A stretch of DNA of 64,000 bases, from assembly GCF_030052815.1 (NCBI RefSeq), contig NC_079498.1:68930992-68994991 (forward strand). Reading direction: 5' to 3'. Shown piece after piece: positions 49,564 through 62,350 of the stretch. The notes beneath the pieces were generated by a model. That model was not told where the DNA came from. It saw nothing but the letters and a program-made list of their open reading frames with translations, and searched no databases. The stretch's first letter is position 1, and each line of letters begins with the position of its first letter. This stretch comes from Hevea brasiliensis. Its lineage: Eukaryota; Streptophyta; Magnoliopsida; Malpighiales; Euphorbiaceae. A program made the position numbers and the translations under genes.

Positions 49564-50619
49564 TAGTTTTTAAATTCTTTTTTGACCTGTAATTTGAATA
49601 TTTTTCCTTCATAGTACAACTGCTCAATGTCAGTGTTTGATACATACAGTACATTACATTATAAATATGCACTGACAGGAGGAAATCTCCTTGTGTTGGT
49701 TGTATAGGAAATAGAAAATCCTGTGAAAGGATATGGAAGAGTTTATCAGCGAAAAGTATTTTCTAACACACCATAAATTATAAAGCTAAACGGCAAGCTT
49801 ACTTAATGTAAGCAAGAGGACATAAAAGTAAGTTACAGTAATAGAATTACTTTAGATGAGGACAAAGATGTTACAGTTAGTAATCGTCAATGGATATTGT
49901 AATCAGAATAAGTTTCAGATATTAGTGAATTCGAGAAGGATAAAATATAGGAAAGTTTGATCTATTGGAATGTATCGTAGTAACTATGCAATGTTCTTGA
50001 TGTTTGTATTGTAAGCTGCAAATTGCGGTACTAATTTGAGATTATTATGTAGAGCTACGTACTACTCGATAGTACACCAAGATGAGAATAGTTGTCAACA
50101 ACATCTATTTTGGTATAGTTATGCCAGGATAGAATTTTATGGTTGGAAATGAGTTTAGAAATCCTACTTAGGGATTTAAAACTCAAAAGTTAGAATATCG
50201 AAAGGTTATAGTTTAGTACAAAAGGAAGTATATTTTAGAATATTAATAGACAAAAAGAGTTGTGAAAGTAAAAATTTGAATAGTTGATTCCGATATAACA
50301 AAGAAATGTTACGAATATGAGTAAGATTGTTGACTAGAATGGTCAAAGGACCCATGATTAGATAAATAATTTTAACATGATCTCAATGGTCTTTCAAAAA
50401 GGGAACATGAGTCGAAATATTAGACGGAACGATAGTAAGAAAAGATTAGTGCTGTATAAACAAAGTAAATGTTATATTAGATTGTTAAAAGTTTTACACA
50501 AATTCAGAGGAAAGAAGATTATACGATCATATAGATAGGAGAAAATAAACATGTGAATATTGTAAGATGGCCATTGGGTAAAATTTCACGGACGAAATTT
50601 ATTTTAAGGGAGGGAGAAT
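49564..50619 (+). other. Internal region of Element C, non-coding, ending in a polypurine tract
   Basis: It keeps the gag leader and start (ATGGAAGAG at 49733), then passes straight into the non-coding tail shared with Elements A and 1 (tttatcagcgaaaagtattt). The frame ends after 16 codons at TAA. The join uses the short similarity gaagagttt/gaaagagttt. The tract AAGGGAGGGAGAAT at 50606-50619 precedes the 3' LTR. No other open frame. Confidence 0.85.
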
Positions 50620-53600
50620 TGTAACACCCCTATGTTCGGTAATGCGTTCTACTGTTCCGGTGACTAGTATTTGTCCGGACAGTTAGAATGCTTAGAACTA
50701 CATTTAAATGTAGTGAGGAGACATAAAATAATGAAATAGAAGAAAGGAAAATACAAGACAAACAAAGGAAAAATAATGGCAATGAAATGAAACTAAGTTA
50801 AACGAGCCAGCACCGCAGTGATGGGTGACTGCACGGGGAAGTTACGGCGCAGGCAATAGCCAACCCCAGGACTGCAGGGAACCCTCGAAATTTAGTTTTG
50901 AGACATAATTAAAGACTTATTGAAGTATAAATGTCCTTGGAAATATCAAAGAAAAATTAATAAATTAGTACAAAGAAAAACGAGAAATCAAGAAAATGAC
51001 AAAACTCGGTGTTACCGAAAAATCGGGAATGCAACCCGAATAGGGGCATTGTGGTCATTTGACATCCCGAGTTGCCTTTTGACCTAAATGTCCATTAAAA
51101 ATAAATGATATTACACTTGGAAAATGTCATGAAAATTAAAGTGGTGGTACATAATCTAAATAGTAAAAGAAAAGAGGTTAAATGTGGGAAATTGGAAAAC
51201 TTGGATTAAATAAGTAATAATCTTCATTAGTGCTCCACTAACTTCAGCATTTGGACACCTAAAGGGACACTTGGGAGGTGCAGCACTCATCTTCAACCTT
51301 AGGAAGAGAACCAGCCGAATCCTTTCTCCCAAGGTCCATCCATGGCGTCCACACTCTAAGCTCAAGTTCACCATGTTCTAGCCACTTTTTCCATTAGGTT
51401 CCTTCACTAAACTTAACCACCATACCTTGGGCAGCATACTAGGAGCAAGAAAGTTAAGTTTTGGTGAGGTTTTGAAGAACTTCAAAAGTGGTAAGTGAGT
51501 GTTTTCAATTCTTGTTTCATTAAAAGTGTAACCAAGGTTGTGGGTAGTTGATTTATGGAAGAATTTTTGAAGTTTGATGTTTTAATGGAGATGTATATTT
51601 TGGCAGCCATGGAAATTCAGTATATGTAGCTTGTTTTTACTTGTTTATGGTTGTTTAAGATGTTGTTATTGATGGCAGCATGGATATGTGTATAATAGTT
51701 TGGAATTGGGTATGTAAATGGGGTATGTTCATGTGGTTAAATGGTGCAAATGGACTTTGGAAAATTCTGTGTTATAGTGTGCATATTGAGAATGGTTACA
51801 AGCTGTCCAAAATGACCTAAATGTGTTGTTAAATGTGTTAATGGTAAGGTACAAACCAGAATTGGCATGAAGGAAGTAGTTTGGTAAGTGTTAAATATGT
51901 AATTGCTAAGTGATGAGAAGTGTGTAGTAGGGCAGTGTGTATTTTGGCTTAGAACCTTAAGTGTGTGACTCCAATTGGTATGAGACCAATTAGAGGTAAA
52001 ACTAAGCACAAAATGTGCCAACTTTCATGAAGGAAGCTTACCAAAATTCTGCCTAGAAGGTGACTTGAAAAATGACCAAATCCAGATTAGTGACTTGAAA
52101 GCCTGAAAATTGACCATTTGAGCAGTAGTTAGTGTTTTGACCATAACTTACTCAAAACAGGTCCAATTGACCTGAAATTTTTACCATGAATAGTTTAGAC
52201 ATATATATACAATTCTTGTGAAGACACCAAAGGCCAGAAATGGCCAGAACCAAGCCAAATAGCTTACACAATTTCAGGTACCAAAACTGGCCGAACCAAA
52301 AGTGACCTAAAAATGACCTAAGCCTACCATTTTAGTTCATTCTGTCCAGCATTGGTAAATTGACCATATCTTGGTCTATACAACTCAGAATGACCTGAAA
52401 TTTTGCCCCGCATGCAATAAGACATAGACCTACAAGTTTGTAGTTTGGACCGAAACCTGAAAACCGAGGGAACTAGGTCGTCCAGCTAGGTCAAAATAGT
52501 ACACCGAAATCCGGTAAATTGCAATAAAATGCAATACACTTGGAAATGAAATTGGTAATATATACCAATACTAAAGAGCTATAAAATGTGACATATTGGT
52601 AACATTAGAATTGACTCACTTAGAGTGCATCAAGGGTAAACATTATAGGTTGACTAATGAAATGAATTGAAGGGAATAGTGCCTAGAAAATTTAAATATT
52701 GGATTTTATTGTTAGAAACAAATTCATTGAGTACTGAAACACTTTAAATTGTGTGTTTCAGTTGAAAAGGATATTGAGAAGCATAAGAAACACTGAGTCA
52801 AGGCCTAGAGGTAACTCAAACCAGGTTTGTACACAATAATTTTGATTTCTCATTTTCTACTTAAAAATTTAATTAAACATTATAGTTTTAAAATTGTGTC
52901 TGTGCACAGTACTTTTTTTTATTCATTGCTTTTATAAGAAAATTTATTTGGAGAATTAAGTTATGAATAATTTTTTATTGTTTTGGCTTTGGGAATATTA
53001 TTTGGAAATTATTGTGATGCCTACTTTGCAAATGGAAATTTTGAGATAAAATATGATTTGTGGTTTGTATGAAATATTGTGATTTGAAATTGTTTTGATT
53101 CACACTTGGCATGACAATATTACTATGTTCCTCCTCCATTTATGGGGTGGGTGTGATTATATTCCTCCCTCTTTGACTTGTCAGTCTGAGGTGAGTGTGG
53201 ATGAGTACTCATTATCTTGCTAGCTTCCTCCCTCATTGATTTTGATTAGTGGGGTGAGTGTGCTTTGTCGTGGTTTACAACATGGCATGTTCGGAAAAGT
53301 TTGTGTCATGACCTAAATTGTGTTATCGATTTGTAACACTGTGTTATTCAGTTATTTTATCAAATTGTGTAATTGATTGGCAAAACTATGTTATTCAGTT
53401 ATTTGATCAAATGGTGTCATTGATTGGCAAAACTGTGTTATTCAATTGTTTGATCAAATTTGCGTTATATGAACTTTGTAAATTGTGAGATGGAATTGTG
53501 AATTATTTGATTTGTAAATTGTCAATAAAATTTTTATATAATGCATATCAAATAGTTAGTGTGCATCATTAAGTAAATTTTACTCAGCGATAGCTTTTCA

Positions 53601-54232
53601 TTGTTGTCACAGGTAGACAGATTGACAAGGCAGCAGACTAGGCTGCTTGTACTACATTTTGAGATTTTATCGGGTATATTGAGTATATCATATTTTGTAT
53701 TTCGTATTGTAATGTATGTTCACTATATGTATATATTGTTCTTGATTTTGAGCAGTTGTACATTAAAATTGTACATTGAAGTTGTAAACTAAATTTGTAA
53801 ATTATTTTGGCTTGTAAAAATTGGGATATATTTCTTTTATCTCAGCTTTTGAAAACACTGGAAAATTATTATGGATTTGAGTTGACAAATGTTGAGAAAC
53901 TTATTGTGTTGATTGAATATTGGAGTTTGGGGATCGAACAATATAGGAAGTACTTTTTACAGGTTTTTGAAGAACTATTTTATTTAAAATACAGATGGCA
54001 CTTTGCCAAAATTTTTACAGAAATTATTAACTCTTTAAATGTGTTATCTGGTTTCACTTCAGTTAAAAATTTTTTTAACACCTGTAAATAGTGCTCACCA
54101 CTGTAAAAAGAAGTAAGAAAATGTTTAAAATCCCTTGTAGTGTATTTAATGGGTTATCAGTAGATGAAGTTGGTAATTCATTAGGTATACTACAGGATCA
54201 TGTTATGCCTTATGGAGGGGTAGGGTGTGACA
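50620..54232 (+). repeat. 3' LTR of Element C
   Basis: 3613 bp, matching 45922-49543 with scattered substitutions and one short deletion near 51890. The 47-bp array is at 53317-53469. Confidence 0.93.
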
Positions 54233-56236
54233 GAAACACACAATTTCACAGTGCTTTAGCACCATAAATTATCATAAGTCCAAAAATAATTTCAAATCTA
54301 ACTTTAATATGCTTAATTTGACGTTCTTTAAAATTTGTATTTTGGAGTTACTATTCATGACACTATTCAAGTCAATTTGTTGACTTTTTAGTGCTTGATG
54401 GGTATGGGAATTCTAATTTCACCCACATACCACATTTTGGTTACTTAATTTGTTGGTTTTGGTTGTTTTCTCAAACTTCAAGTCCCTTAGGCAGAAATTT
54501 TAAAATTTCAATTTTGGAGTTCAGTTTTGCACTGTTCCATTGGTCATGTTGGGGTTACCTAGAATTCTTGGCAAATTCTGGATTTTGGCAATTTTTGTGG
54601 TTGACTGCAGGTAGATTTTTAAATAGGTTATGATCAAAATTTGGGTTTGTTTTCTTCATGAAAGTTGTAGGGCTATGTCTCAGCTTTCTACTGGTAAAAA
54701 TTTAGGTCATTTGGACCTTCCTAGACTAAGTTATGGTCATTTACGTAACTACTATTCATTTAGTCATTTTTGTACAGCTCAGTTTGCTAATTCTAGATTT
54801 GGCCTAATTATTCACTAAGTTATGGTCACTTTCTGGGCATGATTCCTGAATGAAAAATGTGTCATTTTGTGTCTAGTTTCATTCTCAATTGGCCTCATAC
54901 CAAAATAGGTTAGTAAATTTTCAGTTTGGGTCCCTAAAAGGGACCTAGGTCAAACTACCTACAGATTGACCCTCACCAATCTGAATTTAAACTTGTTTCT
55001 AACAATTCATACACACCACAAATGGTCAAAATTGACCATTTCTCAACTCAAATAAGGTCAATAACATCATTTGTCTAATTCTTAAATTTTTCTTCAATTT
55101 TTCACATGCTCAAAACCCTAGGTACACACAAAGCTCAATCTAATGCAATTTAAAGTGTGTATTCATGTTCTACACACATAATTCACTTCAAATAACCATT
55201 CAAAACCATCAAACTCATTCATAACAAACCCTAACCATAGCTGGATGAATTTCATGTTTGGTCCCTCAATAATTGTTTTTGTTTGATTTTACACAATTTC
55301 TAAGTAATTACACTAAGAACACAAGTAATAAACTAGAATTTTCAATTAACTCACTAACCTTGAACTTTGAAGTTCAATCTTCAATTCTTCTCCTCTTTTC
55401 TCCTTTCTTTCTTGCTAAATCACTTCCTCAAGGGAAGAAAACAAGGTTTTATGAGTTAATTTTGGGGAAATTAGGATTTAGTTGGGTGATTTGGAAGCTT
55501 GGTGCAAGCTTTAATGGTGAAACAAAAATGGAGAAGGGTTAGAAGTGTGGCTGCTGAATGGGTTGGGGAAGAAGAAATGAAGAATTGTTTTAATTTTTAT
55601 GTATTTTTATCTTTTATTAAGTCAAAGACTTAGTCAATTAAAGTGGGTAAATTAAATTTAATTTATGACATCATAATGGTGAGCTAAGGTGATGTAAATA
55701 AAGTTTTTCCTTTTTTTTATTTATTTTTCCTTATTTCTTTAATTTAATTCTTGATCCCAAAATTTTCTTTTCTCCAATTTTATTGGACAGTTAGGTCAGG
55801 AGTCAGTTCTAGGGGTGAATTGATCAAATTACCCATCGCTGGTTTAATCCGGTTTGCAAATTATTCTATGTTTCTTCTGGATCCCTTACTTAATTATTTG
55901 ACCTGCTTAACAATTCTTTTTTGTGATTTTCTCTTTTCCTCTGTGTTCGCAATGGTCCTAAGGACCGCGGTGTCACATTTGACTGTTCAAAATTTGAGTT
56001 TAGACTAACCTCACAGTCATTCCCGAGAAGGTCACCCATCACTGTGACTCCCGGCTCATTTAACTTTTTATGTTTTTTTTTCTTATTTATACTTAACTAT
56101 TTGACAATTAGTAATTATTTGCGTTCAGGGCTTAACTAGGTGTCTTAGACGTGATTTTAATTCTCTGAATTGTTCAGACTGACATCGATCGCCAGAACAG
56201 TGAAATATACCAGGCTATACAAATAGGAGTGTTACA
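54233..56236 (-). repeat. 3' LTR of Element D, second part
   Basis: It continues the LTR of D after Element C and ends GTGTTACA at 56236. It contains diverged repeat units of about 120 bp (gttatggtcatttt, ttcatgaaagttgtag) near 54600-54900, resembling those in Elements 1 and B. No gene is seen; reading frames at 54391-54818, 55273-55542 and 55751-56008 are unsupported. Confidence 0.85.
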
Positions 56237-56254
56237 ATTCTCCCCCCCTTAAAA
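56237..56254 (-). other. Polypurine tract of Element D
   Basis: On the minus strand AAGGGGGGGGAGAAT directly before the LTR end TGTAACACTCC. Confidence 0.85.
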
Positions 56255-56284
56255 TAAATTTCGTCTCGAAATTTTACTTGGTAA

Positions 56285-59200
56285 TCAGTCTGTGAATAGC
56301 TGAGGGTATTGTCTCCTCATGTCCTCCTCTCGTTCCCAGGTAGCCTCCTGGCCCGAATGATGGTTCCATAACACTTTCACTAATGGTATCTGCTTATTCC
56401 GTAGCTGCTTCACCTCAAAAGCAGAATCTCTATGGGTTCTTCCTCATATGTGAGGTCTGGATTCACTTCAATTTCCTCCACTGGTAGTACGTGAGATGGG
56501 TCTGATTGATACCTCCTCAACATAGACACATGGAAGATGTTATATATCTTCTCCAACTCTGGAGGTAGTGCCAAACAATATGCTAAGGGAACCACTCTCT
56601 CCATAACCTCATATGGCCCAATGAAACAAGGACTCAATTTCCCCTTTCTGCCAAATCTCATAATCCTCTTCCAAAGGGAAACCTTGAAAAATACTTTGTC
56701 ACCCACTGCATAGTTAATATCCTTTCTCTTCAGATCAATATAGGACTTCTGATGGTCTGATTCAGTCTTAAGTCGATCTCTGATCAATATGATTTTCTCT
56801 TCAGTTTGCTGAACAATTTCTAGCCCAATCATCTTTCTTTCACCTACCTCATCCCAACACAACGGGGTTCTACACTTCCTGCCATACAAAGCTTCATATG
56901 GAGGCATTTCAATGCTTGATTGGTAGCTATTATTATAAGCAAACTCAATCAAAGGCAAGTGTGAGTCCCAACTGCCCTCAAACTCAATCACACAAGCCCG
57001 TAGCATGTCCTCCAATATTTGTATTACTCTCTCAGACTGGCCATTTGTCTGTGGGTGGAATGCTGTGCTAAAGCTCAATCTAGTTCCTAGGGCTCTGTGA
57101 AGACTACCCCAGAATCTAGAAGTGAACCTAAGATCTCTGTCTGATACGATGGATACTGGCACTCCATGAAGTCTCACAATCTCATCTATATAAAACGTGG
57201 CTAATCTTTCTAAACTATAGTCCATCCGGACAGGCAGAATATGAGCAGACTTGGTCAGTCTGTCAACTATAACCCATATTGCATCATGACTCTTCTGTGT
57301 CCTCAGAAGTCCCATCACAAAATCTATAGTTATTCTCTCCCATTTCCATTATGGTACTGGTAGTGAATGTAACAAACCAGCTGGTACTTGATGCTCTGCC
57401 TTCACCTGCTGACAAGTTAGGCATTTGGAAATAAATTTTGCCACATCTCTTTTCATACCCATCCACCAGTAATGCTCCTTTAGCCCTCTATACATTTTTG
57501 TGCTACCAGGGTGCATAGCAAAAGGAGACTCATGTGCTTCCTTCATAATGATCTGCCTCAAGTCAACGTCATTAGGAATACACATTTTGCCTTAGTGAAG
57601 CAGTAGGCCATCATCTCTCACTGAGAATTCTGGTTTCTTACTTTGTCTGACTTCTTCTAACAACTTCTGATACTTCTGATCATTCTAAGCAGCCATTCTG
57701 ATCTGATCAATCAACACTGGCTATACATGCCATGCAATTGATGTCTGCCCCTCATCATTAATCTCTAAGCTGGCATGTAATACTCTCAACTCATGTACCA
57801 TAGACAAAGGAGAAATCCGTAGACTTGCCATAGTCTTGTGATTTAAGGCGTCAGCCAGCACATTAGCTTTCCCTGGCTGATAGTTTATCTGACAATCATA
57901 GTCTTTTATTAACTCTAACCATCTCCTCTGTCTCAAATTCAACTCCTTCTGAGTGCCCAGATACTTCAAACTCTTATGATCTATGTAGATATAGCACTTC
58001 TCCCCATACAAATAATGTCTCCAGATCTTAAGAGCGAACACAATAGCTGCTAGCTCTAAGTTATGTGTCGAACAATTCCTCTTATGCGGTTTCAGCTAGC
58101 GTAATGCATAGGCAATAACATTCCGTTCTTGCATCAGTACACAGCCTAACCCATTGTGAGAAGCATCACTGTAAACAATGTACTCTTTACCCAGGGTAGG
58201 TAAAGTAAGCACTAGAGCCTCAGTTAAACATCTCTTCAACTCATCAAAACTCTGTTGGCATTTATCCGTCCACTGAAATTTCACATCTTTTTGAAGTAAT
58301 TTGGTCAATGTAGATGCCAACATGGAGAATTCCTTCACAAATCGATAGTAATATCTAACTAAACCCAGAAAACTGCGAATCTCCATGATATTTCTGGGTG
58401 GTCTCCAATGAAGAACAACTTCTATCTTACTTGGATCTACCTTGATGCCCTCTACCGATACTATGTGCCCCAAGAAGGATATTTCTTTCAGCTAAAACTC
58501 ACACTTTGATAATTTGGCGTATAGCTATTTCTCCCTCAAAGTCTGCAGTACAATCCGCAGATGTCTATCATGCTCTTCTGTACTCCTTGAATAGACCAAT
58601 ATATCATCTATAAATACCACAACTAATTGGTCAAGGTATGGTCTGAAGATAGTATTCATCAGATCCATAAAAGCAGCCGGAGCATTAGTTAACCCGAATG
58701 GCATGACCAAGAACTCATAATGGCCATAGCAGGTTCTAAAGGCAGTTTTAGGAATACTCTGCTCTTGTACTTTCAGCTGGTAATAACCTGATCTCAGGTC
58801 AATTTTGGAGAACAGAGCTACACCCCTCAACTGATCAAACAAGTCATCAATGCGAGGCAATGGATATCTATTCTTTATTGTCACCTTATTTAACTGCTAA
58901 TAGTCCATACATAATCGAAGAGTGCCATCTTTCTTCTTAACAAACAACACTGGCGCTCCCCAAGGTGACACACTAGGGTGGATAAAGCCCTTGTTAAGCA
59001 GCTCTTGCAACTACACTTTCAACTCTTTCAATTTTGTTGGTGCCATTCGATATGGTGTTATGGAGATTGGATCCACACCAGGCATGACATCAATCTCAAA
59101 CTGCACTTCTCTTTCTGGTGGTAATCCTGGCAATTCATCAGGAAACACATCTGAAAAGTCACATACTGTAGGGATGTCCCTCAGTGCTGGACTCCCCACT

Positions 59201-59689
59201 TGGGTGTCTATCACATGTGCGAAGTATGCTTCACACCCTTTTTTGATCATCCTTCTGGCTAGTGCAGCCGAAATGATGTTTGATGGTAGTAACTACCTCT
59301 CCCCATGTATTACCACATCACCGTATAGAGGGAGACCAAAAGTGACTATCTTCAATCTACAGTCAATCATGGCGTGATGCCTAGCTAACCAATCCATGCC
59401 TAAGATGATATTATAATCTCTGAAGGGCATTTCAAACAAATCTGACAGAAAAGTGCATCCTTGGATCACTAAAGGACAATCTTTATAGATTCTATTGACC
59501 TAGACCTCTTGTCCTAATGGACTAGTTACTAGCACTTCAAAATCCATTTTGGCACACAGAACTGCAAGGAAATTCACTATGCTAGCACTATCTTGATCAG
59601 AGATAGAGAATGTATAGGCTACCACATCGGAAGTCTCAGCCTCTTCCCACCATCTCATTGTGTAAACCTTGTCTGAAGCACTCCCTTGT
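56285..59689 (-). pseudogene. Element D pol: protease (active site deleted), RT, RNase H, integrase, chromodomain-like tail
   Basis: All in the same frame as gag until about 56413. The protease region reads DVVAYTFSISDQDSAS then FLAVLCAKMDFEVLV, lacking the DPGSTHSY stretch that Element A has there. RT shows [20 protein letters not shown] and active site [12 protein letters not shown] near 58605-58640. RNase H shows [16 protein letters not shown]. Integrase shows [58 protein letters not shown] and NGQSERVIQILEDM, with no intron. After a small indel near 56413 the tail VKVLWNHHSGQEATWERE runs to TGA at 56287-56285. Stops are mostly TAG at CAG-expected codons. It is the best-preserved pol here but cannot be translated whole. 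Confidence 0.93.
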
Positions 59690-60900
59690 GCTGATTGGCT
59701 AACAGTACCTTGACTGCCAGAAACATTGCTTCTACCTCAGCCTCTTCCTCTGCTAACCGGTTGTGAACCTCTGATAGCATGACTCTGAGCAAACCCTTCT
59801 GCAGTGGTAGGAGCTGGCCCAAATCTTAGGGTACTAGTGCAGTCCTTAGCAAGATGGCCCTTGCCTCCACAGTTAAAGCAAGCTCCTGTTGCCCAATAGC
59901 ATTCTCCCCCATGAATCTTGCGACAAGTCTCACAAGGGCGGGGAGGATGTGAACCCCTGGTCGACTGCTGACCAGATCTAGGGGGTCTCTATCCAGAGAA
60001 TCTACCCCTTCCAAACCTTCCACCTCTACCTCTGCTAGGTCCCCCAAGTTTCTTCTTTTTTCCATATGTACCACTGAGACTTTGTTCAACTGATTTTTCA
60101 CTTTTTTCTTTTTCTGATTTTTTAGTCTTCTCAACTTTCTCTTTCACTAGTGTTGCTTCTAATTCAATTCTTTCCAACTCAAGAGCCTGAGAGATGAGCT
60201 CTGAGAAGTTACTGTGTCTGAATCACACTACTTGCATCCATAGGCTGGGCTTTAAACTCGTCTCAAATCTCTTGCACCTTTCTTTGCTGGTAGACAGGAG
60301 ACTCCTAGCATAGTGGCTTAAGTGGGAGAACTCCCTCTCATACTCTGCCACAGATCTGTTGCCTTACTTCAGACTCAGAAATTCTTGTAGTTTTTGATCC
60401 ACATATGCATCTGGGACATATTTCTGTCTAAACTCTCTAATGAAGTCATCCTAGGTCAATACCGGTGGTTCTGCCAAATAATCAGGGATGGTCTTCCACC
60501 TGTCATATGCATCCCCTTGCAACAAAGACAATGAATGCTTGAATTTTAGTTCATCTGGGTAGTGCAGTTTCTTAAACACTCGATCCATCCTCTCTAGCCA
60601 CTACTCTACCTCTAAAGGGTCTACTGTACCCTTGAATTTTATCGCCCCATACTTCAACAGCTTGTCATATTGTCTAACTAGAGCTTGAGGTTGCACTACA
60701 TAAGTCTGGGGTGGAGCTTGAGTAGGCATACCCCCAGCCATTTGTTGAAACATTACAGCCATCTGCTGGGTGAATTGTGTAGGAAACTGCAGCATTTGTG
60801 GGGCTGGTGCCACTGACCCACTAATATTTTGGAGAGCTGGGGCTTCCCCTTGGGCCTCAGCCTTTACCGATTGCTCAACAGAGCGATCCGCTTCTTCCAT
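59690..60900 (-). pseudogene. Element D gag
   Basis: ATG at 60900 begins MEEADRSVEQSVKAEAQ, close to the N-termini of Elements 1 and A. The capsid region follows (YGAIKFKGTVDPLEVE, WLERMDRVFKKL, FRQKYVPDAYVDQKLQEF, EYEREFSHLSHYA), then a Lys/Glu-rich stretch (KEKVEKTKKSEKEKSEKSVE), Arg/Gly-rich sequence, and an intact double zinc knuckle at about 59838-59934 (CETCRKIHGGEC, CFNCGGKGHLAKDC). It is one frame throughout, with stops at 60603, 60453, 60366, 60225, 59991 and 59739. It shows what the ancestral Gag of this family looked like before the capsid loss in Elements 1 and A. Confidence 0.92.
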
Positions 60901-61069
60901 TTCAATCTGGAGTTAGGATATCTCCTGATGAAATAACACAAGGAGATTTCCCTCATTTAGTTCATGTTTATGATGTAATGCACTGTATGTAACAAATAAG
61001 GACATTGAGCAGTTGTACTTATCAAAGAAAAGACACCAATTCACAAGTTAAAACATACTTTAAAAATTT

Positions 61070-61081
61070 GCTTTGATACCA
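61070..61081 (-). other. Primer binding site of Element D
   Basis: The minus strand reads TGGTATCAAAGC, one change from the TGGTATCAGAGC of the other elements, eight bases from the LTR. Confidence 0.85.
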
Positions 61082-61089
61082 CTAAAATA

Positions 61090-62350
61090 TGTCACACCTT
61101 ACCCCTCTGTAAGACATAACATGATCTCGTAGAATACCTAATGAACTACCGAACTTCACCTACCGATAACTCATTAAGTACCCTATAAGGGATTTTAAAA
61201 ACCTTTTTCTTACTTTTTGGAAGTGGTGAGCATTTTCTTACATTTAATATAAGTTTAAAAGCTAGCTAAAATTTTTGTCCATTTTTATTTTTACACAAAT
61301 TTTGAAAAATTTTTTGCAGAGTGCCGTCTATATTTTAAGAAAACAGTTCTTCATAAATCTGTAAAAACACTTCCAATAATTTATTTTATCAACTCAACAA
61401 CTACCACAACAAATTTCAACATCATTTCAAAGACTCCAAAATTCAAATCAATAATTCACAACTCAATATTTCTATACATTTTTCATTAAAGTAAAAACAA
61501 ATTACATTTATCAACAACTTTACATTAGCAAATCTAAAATGATATTATTACAACTTTATACAACTACTCATAACCAGTTTTTAAATATACATACAGTTAC
61601 ATACATAAATATAAACATTACATTCAGGGTATAAATTTATACCCATCAAAACTTCAGGAAAGGTGGCTCCAAGATCCTTAGCAGCTCACTCGCTACTCCT
61701 CTAGTCTCTATATATGCGTCAGTAATAACAGCCATTACTGAGTACTATAACTCAGTGGTGTACAACATACTAAAATAACATTTATGCATAATTTAAATCA
61801 TACTTATTCGAACACATTGCTGAGAATGGAAGACATATGCAAAACATGATTTATAAACTTTTAGTCCAACAATTTCATTTAGGAATTCTCAAATTAATTT
61901 CATAAAAACAGACAGTTATATCATGCCATTCGAAACATATTCATCTCAATAGCCAGAGGCTTATGAGAAATCACAAGGCTAGCTAGCTCAATCTATCGGC
62001 ACCCATTCAATTTCTTCCTCTACTGGCACACACCTCAACACTTCAGCTAGAGAGAGAATCAAAATTCGAAACTATTTCTTCCCACTAGTCATGCTAGTGA
62101 GGTATTCAAATATATGGTCATGACACTGTGATTTCAAAACTATCTTAACAATTTACTAAACATTTATTGCCATTTCAACCATATACAAGCAAACTTTTAA
62201 CAATTTAAGTCAAAAGCATAATACACCTTTTGCAATATAAGTAATTCATTTCATGCACTTTGTAAATGAATTTTAAAGAATATTGATGTTGTGTATAAAC
62301 CTTATACGAGTCACCTTTTGGCCTTGACTCGATGCTTCGGGTTCTTTCCC
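61090..62350 (-). repeat. 5' LTR of Element D, visible part
   Basis: It matches 44642-45921. It is interrupted at 62351 by another LTR of the same family, a few bases from where Element C interrupts the other LTR (after gggttcttt). The rest is beyond E and F. Confidence 0.88.

Larger units (their letters stand above)
45922..54232 (+). mobile_element. Element C: gutted Ty3/gypsy derivative, two 3.6-kb LTRs around 1.08 kb
   Basis: LTRs 45922-49543 and 50620-54232, internal region 49544-50619 with primer site and polypurine tract but no gag, protease or pol. LTRs begin TGTAACACCC and end GGGTGTGACA and differ by a few percent. The flanks aaaat and gaaac agree at three of five positions, so the TSD is imperfect. 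The LTRs are homologous to those of Element A in reverse orientation, and the internal tail matches A and 1. It can move only with proteins from relatives. Confidence 0.92.
44642..62350 (-). mobile_element. Element D: chromovirus-type Ty3/gypsy element, minus strand, containing Element C
   Basis: On the minus strand: the 5' LTR (part visible, 62350 to 61090, interrupted by E), primer site, gag-pol as nearly one frame (60900 to 56285), polypurine tract, and the 3' LTR (56236 to 44642) split by Element C. The left flank gtgac (44637-44641) in Copia-X is the likely TSD; the other copy is off the right edge. LTR length is about 3.28 kb. It is the most complete autonomous-type element here, but has many stops. 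Confidence 0.9.

Noticed and set aside
58922..59377. 151-codon plus-strand frame, with a similar one at 30851-31258
   Set aside because: Antisense shadow of the conserved protease-RT coding sequence of Elements D and A.
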